A DNA stretch of 64,000 nucleotides from Emticicia aquatilis (GTDB lineage Bacteria; Bacteroidota; Bacteroidia; Cytophagales; Spirosomataceae), in the NCBI RefSeq assembly GCF_014644295.1, contig NZ_BMKK01000003.1, positions 620,001-684,000 of the forward strand, in the 5' to 3' direction. Within the stretch, counting starts at the first letter, position 1. Each line of letters begins with the position of its first letter. The translations under genes and the position numbers were made by a program. The notes under the pieces are model-generated. The model made no database searches, was not told the DNA's origin, and saw nothing but the letters and a program-made list of their open reading frames with translations. Shown here piece after piece: positions 35,305 through 43,760 of the stretch.

Positions 35305-36160
35305 ATCAAAACAAAAAGATAATGAGTTATTGAACGACATCAAATCATTCAATAGCTCGACTGGTTTTAAAGTTTGGTGGTTGGCACAAAGTGGTTTTCT
35401 GATAAAATGGCAAGAAAAACACCTACTTTTTGACCCTTATTTGTCGGATTCTTTGAGCGTAAAATACCAAAATACTGATAAGCCACACGTCCGTATTAGC
35501 GAGTTGGTTATTTCGCCCGACCAACTTGATTTTATTGATATTGTTACATCGAGTCATAATCATACAGACCATTTAGATGCCGAAACTTTGATGCCAATTA
35601 TTCAAAATAATGTTGGCGTAAAATTCATTATTCCAGAAGCAAACCGAGCATTTGTGGCAGAAAGAGTTAAATGCGATTTGAATTTTCCGATTGGCCTAAA
35701 CGATAGACTCAGTTTTGAGCATAAAGGATTCAAAATAACGGGAATTCCAGCAGCACACAACACTGTCGAGCGAAACGAAAAAGGTGAGTGCAAATTCATG
35801 GGTTTCGTTGCCGAATTTGGTGGTTTTTCAATCTATCATTCAGGTGATACACTTTGGTTTGAGGGTTTGGAAGAAATCTTGAAACCATATAAGGTTGATG
35901 TTGCTTTTTTACCCATCAACGGCAATAAACCTGAACGAAAAGTGGCAGGAAATCTCAGTGCCGACGAGGCCGCTAAACTCGGAAAAATTATCGGTGCGAA
36001 ACTCGTCATTCCGCATCATTATCATTTATTTGAGTTTAATACCGAAGACCCACAACGTTTTATTGAAGCTTGCGAGCATTATCAAACAAACCATAAAGTC
36101 CTCGAAATGGGCGAGGGTGTTATTATCAGTAAATTAAAATATACAGAATTTTACCACTGA
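35291..36160 (+). CDS. MBL-fold metallohydrolase, UlaG-like
   Basis: 289 residues. Metallo-beta-lactamase fold with metal motif SSHNHTDHLD near residue 90, further ligands in SIYHSGDTLWF (about 185) and LVIPHHYHLF near the C-terminus. Relatives such as UlaG open phosphorylated sugar lactones. In this operon it is a candidate lactonase or phosphodiesterase acting after a dehydrogenase. It is translationally coupled to the MetE-like gene. Its last four codons and stop fall inside a 124-base imperfect inverted repeat. Confidence 0.88.
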   Translation: MALIKSKQKDNELLNDIKSFNSSTGFKVWWLAQSGFLIKWQEKHLLFDPYLSDSLSVKYQNTDKPHVRISELVISPDQLDFIDIVTSSHNHTDHLDAETLMPIIQNNVGVKFIIPEANRAFVAERVKCDLNFPIGLNDRLSFEHKGFKITGIPAAHNTVERNEKGECKFMGFVAEFGGFSIYHSGDTLWFEGLEEILKPYKVDVAFLPINGNKPERKVAGNLSADEAAKLGKIIGAKLVIPHHYHLFEFNTEDPQRFIEACEHYQTNHKVLEMGEGVIISKLKYTEFYH

Positions 36161-36272
36161 GGTACACGAAGTACGACACGGAGTTTCACAAAGAAAAAAT
36201 AGAAAAACTCTGTGAAACTCTGTGTTTTCTTAAACTCTGGGCAACTCCGTGGTGACCGTCGCTACGGTAAAA
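36149..36272. repeat. 124-base imperfect inverted repeat, spanning the end of the MBL gene
   Basis: Ends TTTTACC (36149-36155) and GGTAAAA (36266-36272) are inverted. Inside, stretches ACACGGAGTTTCACAAAG and CTCTGTGAAACTCTGTG pair in the middle and CACTGAG/CTCCGTGGTG near the ends. The form matches dispersed hairpin repeats in intergenic DNA of Bacteroidota. The left arm encodes the C-terminal FYH and stop of the MBL protein. Confidence 0.6.
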
Positions 36273-36350
36273 GAATACTAACAATTTAATTTTTTACTAT
36301 TACTTATATCATAAAAATCATCTATTCATCAAACAATTTACAATAAAATC

Positions 36351-37550
36351 ATGGCAAAAGTATGTATTCTTGGCGGCGGATTTATCGGACGATTCTATGC
36401 CGATTCACTTCATGGACAACGTGGACGTGACCGAGTTTCGGTAGTCTATGCTCGACGTGAAGAAACCGCCATTCGTTTCGCTACCGATTATGCTGTTCCG
36501 CATTATTTTACAGATATGGAAGAGGCCATTAAACACTCCGAAACCGAAGTGGTAGTAATTGCTTTACCTAATAATTTACACGAAACGGCCGTAAATCTTT
36601 GCGTAAAACACAAAAAAGCAGTGCTTTGTACAAAACCACTCGGACGCAACGCCGAAGAAGCCCTCCGAATGACCAAAGCCTGTGAAGAAGCAGGTGTTTT
36701 TGCAGGATATTTAGAAGATTTGTGCTACACACCTAAATTCATGAAGTCTCTAACAAGTGTAAAAAATGGAGCGATTGGGCGAATTTTATGGTCAAAATCT
36801 CGTGAAACGCACCCTGGACCACACTCCGATTGGTTTTGGGATATTAATATGGCAGGCGGCGGAGCAATTTTAGATTTGGGCTGTCATTGCATTGAAATTG
36901 CCCGAAATTTTATTGGAAAAGACATCAAACCAGTAGAAGTAATGTGCTGGGCCGATACACAAGTAAAACCCATTGATGCAGAAGACCACGCCATCGGACT
37001 CGTAAAATATGAAAACGGTGCAATCGGACAATTTGAGGTGTCGTGGACTTTCAGAGGTGGCATGGATTTGCGAGATGAAGTGATGGGAACAGAAGGGACG
37101 ATTTGGATAAATTCATTTTTAAGAACTGGTTTCGAGATGTTTACGAGCGGAGCGGGCGAAGGTGGCTATGTGGCCGAAAAAGCCGAAAGTTCGAGCGGTT
37201 GGCAATTTCCAGTCGGCGATGAAGCTCATGAATTGGGCTACACCAATATGTTTACCGATATGTTTAATGCGATGGAAAAAGGCATCGAACCCAACGAAAC
37301 TTTTTATGATGGCTATGTAGTAAACGCCATTATTGATGCTGCCTACAAATCGGCTAAAACAAAACTTTGGGAACCAGTTCAGCTACCCGAATGGCGTGGA
37401 CAAGTTGGGGTACAAAAACCATCAGTTTACAACGAATACGATGCAGACCATTGGTTTATCAAAGATGAAATTTTGCCAAATGGAGATAAAAAAGTTATCC
37501 TAAAAAAGAAAACAACGGGCGAAATTATAGAATTGGAAACTTGGAAATAA
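36351..37550 (+). CDS. Gfo/Idh/MocA family oxidoreductase
   Basis: 399 residues. N-terminal NAD(P)-binding fold with [15 protein letters not shown] and the conserved [11 protein letters not shown] (the catalytic-lysine KP motif); the C-terminal beta-sheet domain has [20 protein letters not shown], the GGG-D-H signature. Members oxidise or reduce sugars, inositols or sugar acids. It is the last gene of the operon, before a strong terminator; 190 bases separate it from the MBL gene. With the SDR there are two dehydrogenases in the pathway. Confidence 0.92.
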   Translation: MAKVCILGGGFIGRFYADSLHGQRGRDRVSVVYARREETAIRFATDYAVPHYFTDMEEAIKHSETEVVVIALPNNLHETAVNLCVKHKKAVLCTKPLGRNAEEALRMTKACEEAGVFAGYLEDLCYTPKFMKSLTSVKNGAIGRILWSKSRETHPGPHSDWFWDINMAGGGAILDLGCHCIEIARNFIGKDIKPVEVMCWADTQVKPIDAEDHAIGLVKYENGAIGQFEVSWTFRGGMDLRDEVMGTEGTIWINSFLRTGFEMFTSGAGEGGYVAEKAESSSGWQFPVGDEAHELGYTNMFTDMFNAMEKGIEPNETFYDGYVVNAIIDAAYKSAKTKLWEPVQLPEWRGQVGVQKPSVYNEYDADHWFIKDEILPNGDKKVILKKKTTGEIIELETWK

Positions 37551-37570
37551 TCGGTTCGACCAAAATAAAG

Positions 37571-37605
37571 AAAGGAGCAATTAGATTCTATTTGCTCCTT
37601 TTTTG
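37571..37605 (+). terminator. Intrinsic terminator of the sugar-derivative operon
   Basis: 10-bp stem (37571-37580 with 37592-37601) followed by a T-run on the plus strand, 20 bases after the stop at 37550. Confidence 0.8.
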
Positions 37606-37763
37606 CTCATAATGAAACACTTATGAATAGTTTTTCGTTAAAAACTTAAACATTCGCCTACGCAAATATCTTAGTTATGCGTATTTTCGTTAGTTATTTT
37701 AGAGAGTAAAGCATTGATAATAGTCAGAATTTAAAGTTTTTAGGTTTTCCAATACAACATAAT

Positions 37764-37790
37764 GCAACCAAATTTTATTTGGCAGCGTCT
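37764..37790 (+). promoter_or_regulatory. Candidate ECF sigma-type promoter
   Basis: AACC (37766-37769), 16-base spacer, CGTC (37786-37789), 34 bases before the ATG at 37824. AAC and CGTC boxes at this distance are the known general form of ECF-sigma promoters, and an ECF sigma gene is the second gene downstream, so autoregulation is plausible. Confidence 0.4.
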
Positions 37791-37823
37791 TTATCATACA
37801 AGAGCGTTGGAAACGAATAAGAA

Positions 37824-39236
37824 ATGAAAAAATTATATATATATCTATTTTTTGTTGGGCTGATTCTGTGGAGCTGTGATAGCGTTACAGACCTTCAACC
37901 GCAGCAAAATCTTGATGAAGCGATTCCGGTAGCTGCTATTAATGCAATCAAAACCAACTATCCAGAAGCGACTAAAGTACGTTTTACGACAATCGAGAGA
38001 AACAAGATATTTCAATCAGATTTTGATGTAAAAGTTGAGCGAATGTCGGCGATTGTGAATAACGTAGGGGTTATTTCGGAAATGTATAAGCAAACTGGGG
38101 TTGTAAATTTACCTGATAATATTAAGGCTTATCTTGAAGCCAATTATTCTGGTGCAGTTATTATAAATGTATGTCAGCAAGTAAATAAAGATGGCAAAAT
38201 AGAAGGCTATAAGGTTATACTTAAAGATAAAGACTCCAAAAACATTACTTTGATTTTTGATGCCACAGGTACACTTATCATGAATGTTTCGGATAATCCG
38301 AATGGCGGACCAGGAGGAATGCCTCCTCCAAAACTTTACTTTATTGATAAAAATGAGCTTCCGCAAGTCATTATAGACTTTTTGGTTGCAAAACATGGCG
38401 ATTATAAGTGCATAAAAGTAGGAGTTGTCTTAGATGGAGCAACCAAAAATTATTCGGTAGTAATTAGTCAAGATTTCACCACTTTTGATTACTTATTTGA
38501 TGAAAAAGGGAATGTCTTGAAATCATCATCATTTGGGGTGAATGCTCCGAGTGGCCGTTTTGAAGATAAACCAATTACAATCAATGATTTAACTTCCAAA
38601 ATCAAAGCATATCTCGATAAAGAATACAAAGGCTGGCAGTTTGAAAGAGGTATTGCTTTCATCCAAAACGGAGCCATTCAGGTATATAACGTACTCATTA
38701 CTTACGATAAAAAGCAGTATTCTTTACAGTTTGATAAAGACGGTAATTTCTTAAAAAAAGAACAAGTAGGGGTAGGGGGAAATGATAACAAAGTGGAGGT
38801 CAAACTTATTTTCCCGAAAGATGTACCAGCCACAATTGTGAATTATCTCGCATCGAAACACAAGGATTATAAATACATCCAAACGGCTATCATTATTGAT
38901 AAAACTAAAAAGACGTATTGGATAACTATTTTGAGCAATAACGAAGTGTATGATTATACTTTCGATGAAAGTGGAAAGTTTTTGAGTGTCAAGGAAATTG
39001 AAATGAAACTTCCTGACAATAAAATCTATGATAGACCTCTCGATTCAAAAGATATACCAAGCAATGCCAAAGCATATTTGGATGGAAATTATAGAGGCTG
39101 GGTATTTCAGAGAGGAGTAATTGTATATGCCGAAAATAAAATTTTGGGATATGTAATAGCAATAAAGGTCGCTAACGACTATTATTACATAAATTTTGAT
39201 GCTAACGCTAATTTTTTATCGGCAAGAAAAGGCTAA
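37824..39236 (+). CDS. Lipoprotein with six tandem PepSY-like repeats
   Basis: 470 residues. Lipobox LILWSC with Cys18. The mature chain consists of about six units of 60-75 residues. Each starts with a helix such as LPDNIKAYLEANY, LPQVIIDFLVAKH, LTSKIKAYLDKEY, VPATIVNYLASKH or IPSNAKAYLDGNY, and most end with a strand such as YLFDEKGNVL, LQFDKDGNFL, YTFDESGKFL or INFDANANFL. This is the pattern of the PepSY-like (beta-lactamase-inhibitor-like) domains of Bacteroidota. The protein should sit in the periplasm or at the surface. The following ECF sigma and anti-sigma-like genes on the same strand suggest that it is a regulated envelope protein or part of the sensor. Function unknown. Confidence 0.82.
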   Translation: MKKLYIYLFFVGLILWSCDSVTDLQPQQNLDEAIPVAAINAIKTNYPEATKVRFTTIERNKIFQSDFDVKVERMSAIVNNVGVISEMYKQTGVVNLPDNIKAYLEANYSGAVIINVCQQVNKDGKIEGYKVILKDKDSKNITLIFDATGTLIMNVSDNPNGGPGGMPPPKLYFIDKNELPQVIIDFLVAKHGDYKCIKVGVVLDGATKNYSVVISQDFTTFDYLFDEKGNVLKSSSFGVNAPSGRFEDKPITINDLTSKIKAYLDKEYKGWQFERGIAFIQNGAIQVYNVLITYDKKQYSLQFDKDGNFLKKEQVGVGGNDNKVEVKLIFPKDVPATIVNYLASKHKDYKYIQTAIIIDKTKKTYWITILSNNEVYDYTFDESGKFLSVKEIEMKLPDNKIYDRPLDSKDIPSNAKAYLDGNYRGWVFQRGVIVYAENKILGYVIAIKVANDYYYINFDANANFLSARKG

Positions 39237-39295
39237 TGCCTTGCATCAATACTAACCTTATTAATTGAATCTATAAACACAGCAACCCTTTTCGG

Positions 39296-39835
39296 ATGCG
39301 GAATGAAGTTGAATTAGTTCTTGGTTGTCAGCGGAACGACCCGAGAGCCCAAGCAGCCTTTTATAACCTCTATAAAGGCCGACTTTTGGGTGTATGTCGT
39401 CGCTATGCCCGAACTGTAATGGAAGCCGAGGATATTTTCCAAGAGGCATTTATAAAGATTTTTAATAAAATCAATGATTTACAAAAACCTGAGTCGGTCG
39501 AATATTGGGTAAAATCGTTGGTCGTCCGAACGGCCATTGACCATTATCGACAAAATACCAACGAACGGCAATTTCTTGATTATGAGGCTATTGAAAATCA
39601 AGGCGATGCAGATATTGGCGTGATTTCGCAGTTGAGTCACGAAGAAATAGTGGGAGCAATCAATCAATTACCCGATGGCTATCGAATGGTAGTGAATATG
39701 TATTTGATTGATGGTTATGAGCATAATGAAATAGCTAAGATTTTGCAGATTTCGGAAGGAACGTCAAAGTCTCAGCTTTCGAGAGCCAAAGTTCATCTCC
39801 GTAAAACTTTACAGGAAATGGGTGTAGTGCTTTAG
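39296..39835 (+). CDS. ECF-family RNA polymerase sigma factor
   Basis: 179 residues. Region 2 (about 25-90: FYNLYKGRLLGVCRRYARTVMEAEDIFQEAFIKIF pattern, quoted here only as its DIFQEAFIKIF core) binds polymerase and the -10 box; region 4 (about 115-175: LPDGYRMVVNMYLIDGYEHNEIA then EGTSKSQLSRAK) binds the -35 box. It directs polymerase to envelope or transport genes. It lies 59 bases after the PepSY-like lipoprotein and 86 bases before the anti-sigma-like gene. Confidence 0.93.
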   Translation: MRNEVELVLGCQRNDPRAQAAFYNLYKGRLLGVCRRYARTVMEAEDIFQEAFIKIFNKINDLQKPESVEYWVKSLVVRTAIDHYRQNTNERQFLDYEAIENQGDADIGVISQLSHEEIVGAINQLPDGYRMVVNMYLIDGYEHNEIAKILQISEGTSKSQLSRAKVHLRKTLQEMGVVL

Positions 39836-39921
39836 AACAAGTATTATTCGATTAATAATTATAGAAAGAAATAGTGTAAAGTTCTGCAAGGTTTGGAATG
39901 ACCTTACAGGATTATCAATAA

Positions 39922-41790
39922 ATGAAACCAACAGACGACATAAGGAAACTTTTATCTGAAAAATTCGAGAATTTTGAAGCAGAACCGCAAGATGCCTCTT
40001 GGGAGGCAATTCGCTTTGCTCTCGATTTGAAAGATAAACTCGAAACTTATGAAGCTGAGCCTCAAGAAGAATCTTGGGGCGAAATAAAATTTGCTACTGA
40101 CCTCTCTCAGAAATTCGAGAACTACGAAGCCGAGCCACAAGATGATACATGGAGCAAAATTCAATTGGCTACTCAGCTAACTGCCAAATTCAGTGATTAC
40201 GAAGCCGAACCAACGGCCGACTCGTGGGAGAAAATCAGAGCCGCTCTACCAATTAATGAATCAATTCCTCTCAGCGAGAAATTCAAAGACTACGAAGCCG
40301 AACCAATGGCCGATTCGTGGGAGAAAATCCGTGCTGCTATGCCAGCCAGCGAACCAGTTTCGTTGAGTGAGAAATTTAAAAATTACGAAGCCGAGCCACA
40401 AGCTGCCACTTGGGAAAACATTCAACTTGCAACCCAATTATCAAGTAAGTTTAGTAACTATGAAGCCGAACCAACAGCCGATTCGTGGGAGATTATCAAG
40501 GCTGCTATCACGCCAGAAAAAGAACGCCGTGTAATTGCCTGGCCGTTTGCATTCAGAGTTGGTATTGCTGCGAGTATTGCACTTTTGTTGGGTTTTGGTT
40601 GGTTGGTTTATAATAATAATCAAAAAGAGGATTTGGCTCTCCCAAACGATAAAAACAGTAAACCCACTAATAGCCAGATACTTAATGGTAAAGAAGGCTT
40701 AGCTACCAGCAAATCAAATGAAACAAACAAAAATGCCACCGATAAAGAAGCTGGTAATAAAAAAATTAATGCTTCAAAACCAACTGTTATAGAGCAATCA
40801 ACTGATTTGAGTGGTATTGCTTCTAATGGTAAAACTAAGAATAGAAAAGACTCAAATAGCAAAAGTTTAGAAAAAGCTTCGACCGAAAATCAAGTTGCTA
40901 AGGTTATTAGAAAAAAAGAGAAACGTTCGCTTAGAAATAACTTAGAGAATTCATCTTCGACAGAGAGCATTGTTCAAAATAATAAGAATACAACATCACC
41001 GACAAACACAACACAAAACGGTAGTGAATCAAGTGTTGCATCTAATATAAACCCCTCAAATCAAGCAAACAATATTGAATTGAATCTGCTTGATAGTAAG
41101 GAATTTAAGCAGACAAATATCAGGCTTCCTTTTGGCGAAATTGCGTATAATAACGAAGTGCCAATGGAAGAACCGGAAGTGCGTGTAAGACGTAAAATGA
41201 TTCTGACGAGTAGCATTATGCCATTGCAGACTTATCAGGCTCTTACGATTCTGCCACAAACTTCAACGTATATTCAACAGGTAGGTTCGTTGAATGCACT
41301 TGATGCCCAACGCTTAGGTGTACAGGCTCGTGTGGGCGTAATGCAACCACTCTCAAATCGCTTCTCGACTGGTGTTTCGCTCGCTTATGCAGGTATCCGT
41401 CAAGCGGTTAGTTATGAAGTAAATAATGGCACTTATGATGTTGATTTGACCAGTAGTACATACACGCTCGTAGGCGTAGGCGAAACCGTTAGTCAGAATA
41501 AGTTCTTGCACACTCTTGGTTTGAAACTTGATAATTCATATTTAGTGTCAAATAAGAAAAATAAAGTTTTTGTTTTGGGTGGAGCAGAAGCTGTAAGAGT
41601 ATTGAACAATAATCAATATGCTTACTACCTCAATGCTTCTGTTGCTTTAGCTTATCCAATGAAAGGAGGCAAAACCGTTTGGATTGAGCCAACTTATCGT
41701 TACAGTCTCTCACAATCGCTCGATGCCAACAGCTATATGCAAATCCGCCCATCGAATATAGGCTTGAATGTTAGGGTTAATTTTATGTAA
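39922..41790 (+). CDS. Trans-envelope anti-sigma-like protein with seven cytoplasmic motif repeats and a C-terminal barrel
   Basis: 622 residues. Residues 11-196 hold seven copies of a 25-residue unit of form L..KF.nYEAEP..dsWe.I..a (EAEP at 19, 44, 69, 94, 125, 156 and 181; two copies are lengthened to 31). One membrane helix follows at about 212-230. Then comes an Asn/Ser/Lys-rich, probably disordered stretch (about 231-390), and a C-terminal region with alternating beta strands that ends NVRVNFM, like an outer-membrane barrel. This order (cytoplasmic anti-sigma part, inner-membrane helix, periplasmic linker, outer-membrane barrel) is that of the dual membrane-spanning anti-sigma factors (Dma) reported from Bacteroides thetaiotaomicron. 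The sigma factor gene directly upstream fits. The sevenfold repetition is unusual. Membership is inferred from layout. Confidence 0.75.
   Translation: MKPTDDIRKLLSEKFENFEAEPQDASWEAIRFALDLKDKLETYEAEPQEESWGEIKFATDLSQKFENYEAEPQDDTWSKIQLATQLTAKFSDYEAEPTADSWEKIRAALPINESIPLSEKFKDYEAEPMADSWEKIRAAMPASEPVSLSEKFKNYEAEPQAATWENIQLATQLSSKFSNYEAEPTADSWEIIKAAITPEKERRVIAWPFAFRVGIAASIALLLGFGWLVYNNNQKEDLALPNDKNSKPTNSQILNGKEGLATSKSNETNKNATDKEAGNKKINASKPTVIEQSTDLSGIASNGKTKNRKDSNSKSLEKASTENQVAKVIRKKEKRSLRNNLENSSSTESIVQNNKNTTSPTNTTQNGSESSVASNINPSNQANNIELNLLDSKEFKQTNIRLPFGEIAYNNEVPMEEPEVRVRRKMILTSSIMPLQTYQALTILPQTSTYIQQVGSLNALDAQRLGVQARVGVMQPLSNRFSTGVSLAYAGIRQAVSYEVNNGTYDVDLTSSTYTLVGVGETVSQNKFLHTLGLKLDNSYLVSNKKNKVFVLGGAEAVRVLNNNQYAYYLNASVALAYPMKGGKTVWIEPTYRYSLSQSLDANSYMQIRPSNIGLNVRVNFM
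39952..40509 (+). repeat. Seven tandem coding repeats (75 or 93 bp)
   Basis: In-frame repeats encoding the EAEP-W-I unit. Copies 4 and 5 each carry a six-residue extension (PINESI and PASEPV regions). Copies 3 and 6, and 4 and 7, are more alike than neighbours, suggesting duplication of blocks of several units. Confidence 0.8.
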
Positions 41791-41831
41791 GAAACTGTTA
41801 TTTATATTTACTCCACATTTAATACAATACC

Positions 41832-41993
41832 ATGACAGTTGTAATTCCTAAACATGCCAATAAAGCACAAATTAAACAAGCATTAGATAGTATTAAAAAG
41901 CCTCAAAAGCCGTTTAATGCTGACAAATATTTTGGTAAAATTAAATGGGGGCAAGATGCTCTCGAATTTCAAAGAAGTTTGAGAGATGAGTGA
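41832..41993 (+). CDS. Putative antitoxin of a VapBC-type pair
   Basis: 53 residues, ATG at 41832. Short and charged: MTVVIPKHANKAQ...KIKWGQDALEFQRSLRDE. The FGKIKWGQD.L..QR..RDE C-terminus matches, from memory, small antitoxins that precede PIN toxins in Bacteroidota. Its stop overlaps the start of the PIN gene by eight bases (ATGAGTGA), the classic coupling of toxin-antitoxin pairs. The C-terminus would wrap the toxin. DNA binding is not evident. Confidence 0.6.
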   Translation: MTVVIPKHANKAQIKQALDSIKKPQKPFNADKYFGKIKWGQDALEFQRSLRDE

Positions 41994-42363
41994 AAACAAT
42001 TACATTTTCTTCGATACAAATGCCTTAATTCGATTTTTTGAAGGAGACGAATTAGTTAGGGCAATACTTGATGATAAAAATTTTTGTATATCTGTGGTTA
42101 CCGAAATGGAAATACAATGTAAGCCAAATATTACCGCTTCATAAAGAAAGTTAATACGTGATTTTATCAATGAGTGTACCGTTTTTGAGCTTAATGAACA
42201 AATCAAAAAACTGGCCATTCAGACTCGTCTTAGTACTTCCTTAAAGTTAATGGATTCAATTGTAGCAGCATCTGCTCAATGGATGAATCTACCACTTTTA
42301 ACTGGTGATGATAAATTTAAAAGTGTTAAATTAGTAGATGTGATTTTGTTACCCGCAAGGTAA
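41986..42363 (+). pseudogene. PIN-domain (VapC-like) toxin interrupted by an in-frame stop
   Basis: A 125-codon frame starts at ATG 41986 and ends at TAA 42361-42363. Codon 53 is TAA (42142-42144), in frame and with no length change. The four PIN acidic positions are recognisable: Asp10 (FFDTNALIRFF), Glu40 (VVTEMEIQ), Asp90 (LMDSIVAA) and Asp108 (LTGDDKF), but the last two lie after the stop. VapC toxins are Mg-dependent RNases that cut tRNA or rRNA, and a 52-residue fragment should be inactive. A single substitution in a GAA or CAA codon would explain it. Sequencing error or readthrough are the alternatives. Confidence 0.8.
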
Positions 42364-42371
42364 TTATACTT

Positions 42372-43760
42372 CTACCGCTTCAAAGGAAATAACTCCGAAT
42401 CAACTCTTGAAGTTTGCACAATTTTCTCCATTTCGGCTACAATTTTTGGGTATTTTGCAGCCAAGTCAGTTGTTTCCGAAAGGTCTTTGCTCAAATCAAA
42501 TAGTTCGGTATTTCCTTTTTGCTTGACGAGTTTCCATTTGCCTTTTCTCACTGCTTGGTCGAAGCCTCGTTCGTGAAATTCCCAGTATAGATAATCATGT
42601 TTTTGGGCTATTTTTTTGCCCGATAGAATATTAGCAAACGAAAGCCCATCAATGTTTTGTGGAGACTTTGCTTTGATTAAATCAGCAAAAGTTGGCATCA
42701 CGTCCCAGTTAGCCAATGGTTCGTTAGAAGTTTTTCCTTTAGGTACATTTGCTCCCCAAGCAATCATCGGAACTCTGATGCCACCCTCGTATAAATCTCG
42801 TTTGAAGCCTTTTAATGGTCCATTACTATCAAAAAACTCCATATCTCGGCCGCCTTCGTTATGTGGGCCATTGTCAGAGGTAAAGAAAACGTAGGTGTTT
42901 TTATCCAAGCCCAATTCTTTCAGTAAAGTCATTAAACGTCCAATATCGGCATCCATGTGGTCAATCATAGCTGCCATATTGGCATTTGGTTTATCTTGCG
43001 AACGATACGAACGCCCGCCTTTTGCTTTCTGAACAAAAGGTTTGTTTTCTTCAAAAATACTGCTGCCATCAGGGTTTAAATATTTCTTTAAAGTAGCAGG
43101 AGGTGCATACATTTCGGCGTGTGGCATAGTGATAGCCCAATACATAAAAAATGGTTTTTCGTGACCTTTTTTTAAGTAATCAAAAGCTTTTTCGGTGATG
43201 AACGGGTGTGAATGTTGGAGCGAATCCATCGGGTAGGATTCACATTTTCCATCTTTAATTGTCCAGAGATTATTGGTATAAAATCGGTGGGCGTGACCTT
43301 GTGTAGCATAGCCCAGAAACTCATCCCAGCCTTGTTTTTCGGGCGAACCAGAATTGTGACTTTGTCCGAGTCCCCATTTCCCAAACATAGCGGTTGTGTA
43401 GCCATTTTCCTTCATCATTTTTGGTAAAACCTGCTCATTTTCACGAATCGGAAATTCACCATTGCCACGTATGTAGGCGTGTCCCATGTGTAGGCCTGTC
43501 ATGAGAGCGTAGCGTGATGGAGCACAAACAGTATTTCCCGAATAAAAATCCGTAAAACGAGTGCCTTCGGCTGCCATTTTATCGAGATTGGGCGTTTTTA
43601 TGGTCTTTTGTCCATAGCAGCCTATATCGCCATAACCCAAATCATCGGCCATGATGTAGATGATATTTGGTCGGTCGATTGTGCTTGGTACGTCTGATTT
43701 TGCAGATAGCAAGATAACCAATGATGATAAAATAAATGCGTATGAAAAAAGTTTTTTCAT
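42372..43760 (-). CDS. Secreted sulfatase
   Basis: 462 residues from ATG 43760, where a signal peptide starts (MKKLFSYAFILSSLVILLSA); an in-frame ATG ten codons earlier gives a poorer start. Alkaline-phosphatase-type fold: metal site IMADDLGYGDIG, the formylglycine motif VCAPSRYALMTG (Cys converted to formylglycine), GKWGLGQ, SDNGPHNEGG and C-terminal WKLVKQ. It is a type I sulfatase that removes sulfate esters from glycans or other organics outside the cytoplasm. No maturation enzyme is in the window. No glycoside hydrolase is adjacent, so the substrate cannot be inferred. Confidence 0.93.
   Translation of the reverse strand: MKKLFSYAFILSSLVILLSAKSDVPSTIDRPNIIYIMADDLGYGDIGCYGQKTIKTPNLDKMAAEGTRFTDFYSGNTVCAPSRYALMTGLHMGHAYIRGNGEFPIRENEQVLPKMMKENGYTTAMFGKWGLGQSHNSGSPEKQGWDEFLGYATQGHAHRFYTNNLWTIKDGKCESYPMDSLQHSHPFITEKAFDYLKKGHEKPFFMYWAITMPHAEMYAPPATLKKYLNPDGSSIFEENKPFVQKAKGGRSYRSQDKPNANMAAMIDHMDADIGRLMTLLKELGLDKNTYVFFTSDNGPHNEGGRDMEFFDSNGPLKGFKRDLYEGGIRVPMIAWGANVPKGKTSNEPLANWDVMPTFADLIKAKSPQNIDGLSFANILSGKKIAQKHDYLYWEFHERGFDQAVRKGKWKLVKQKGNTELFDLSKDLSETTDLAAKYPKIVAEMEKIVQTSRVDSELFPLKR

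Noticed and set aside
36161-36272. Possible CRISPR or small RNA in the repeat-rich gap before Gfo/Idh
   Set aside because: The repeats are inverted, unevenly spaced and only two copies; this is a hairpin repeat, not an array.
39955-40505. Tandem coding repeats as a CRISPR-like array
   Set aside because: They are in frame and translate into a regular protein repeat.
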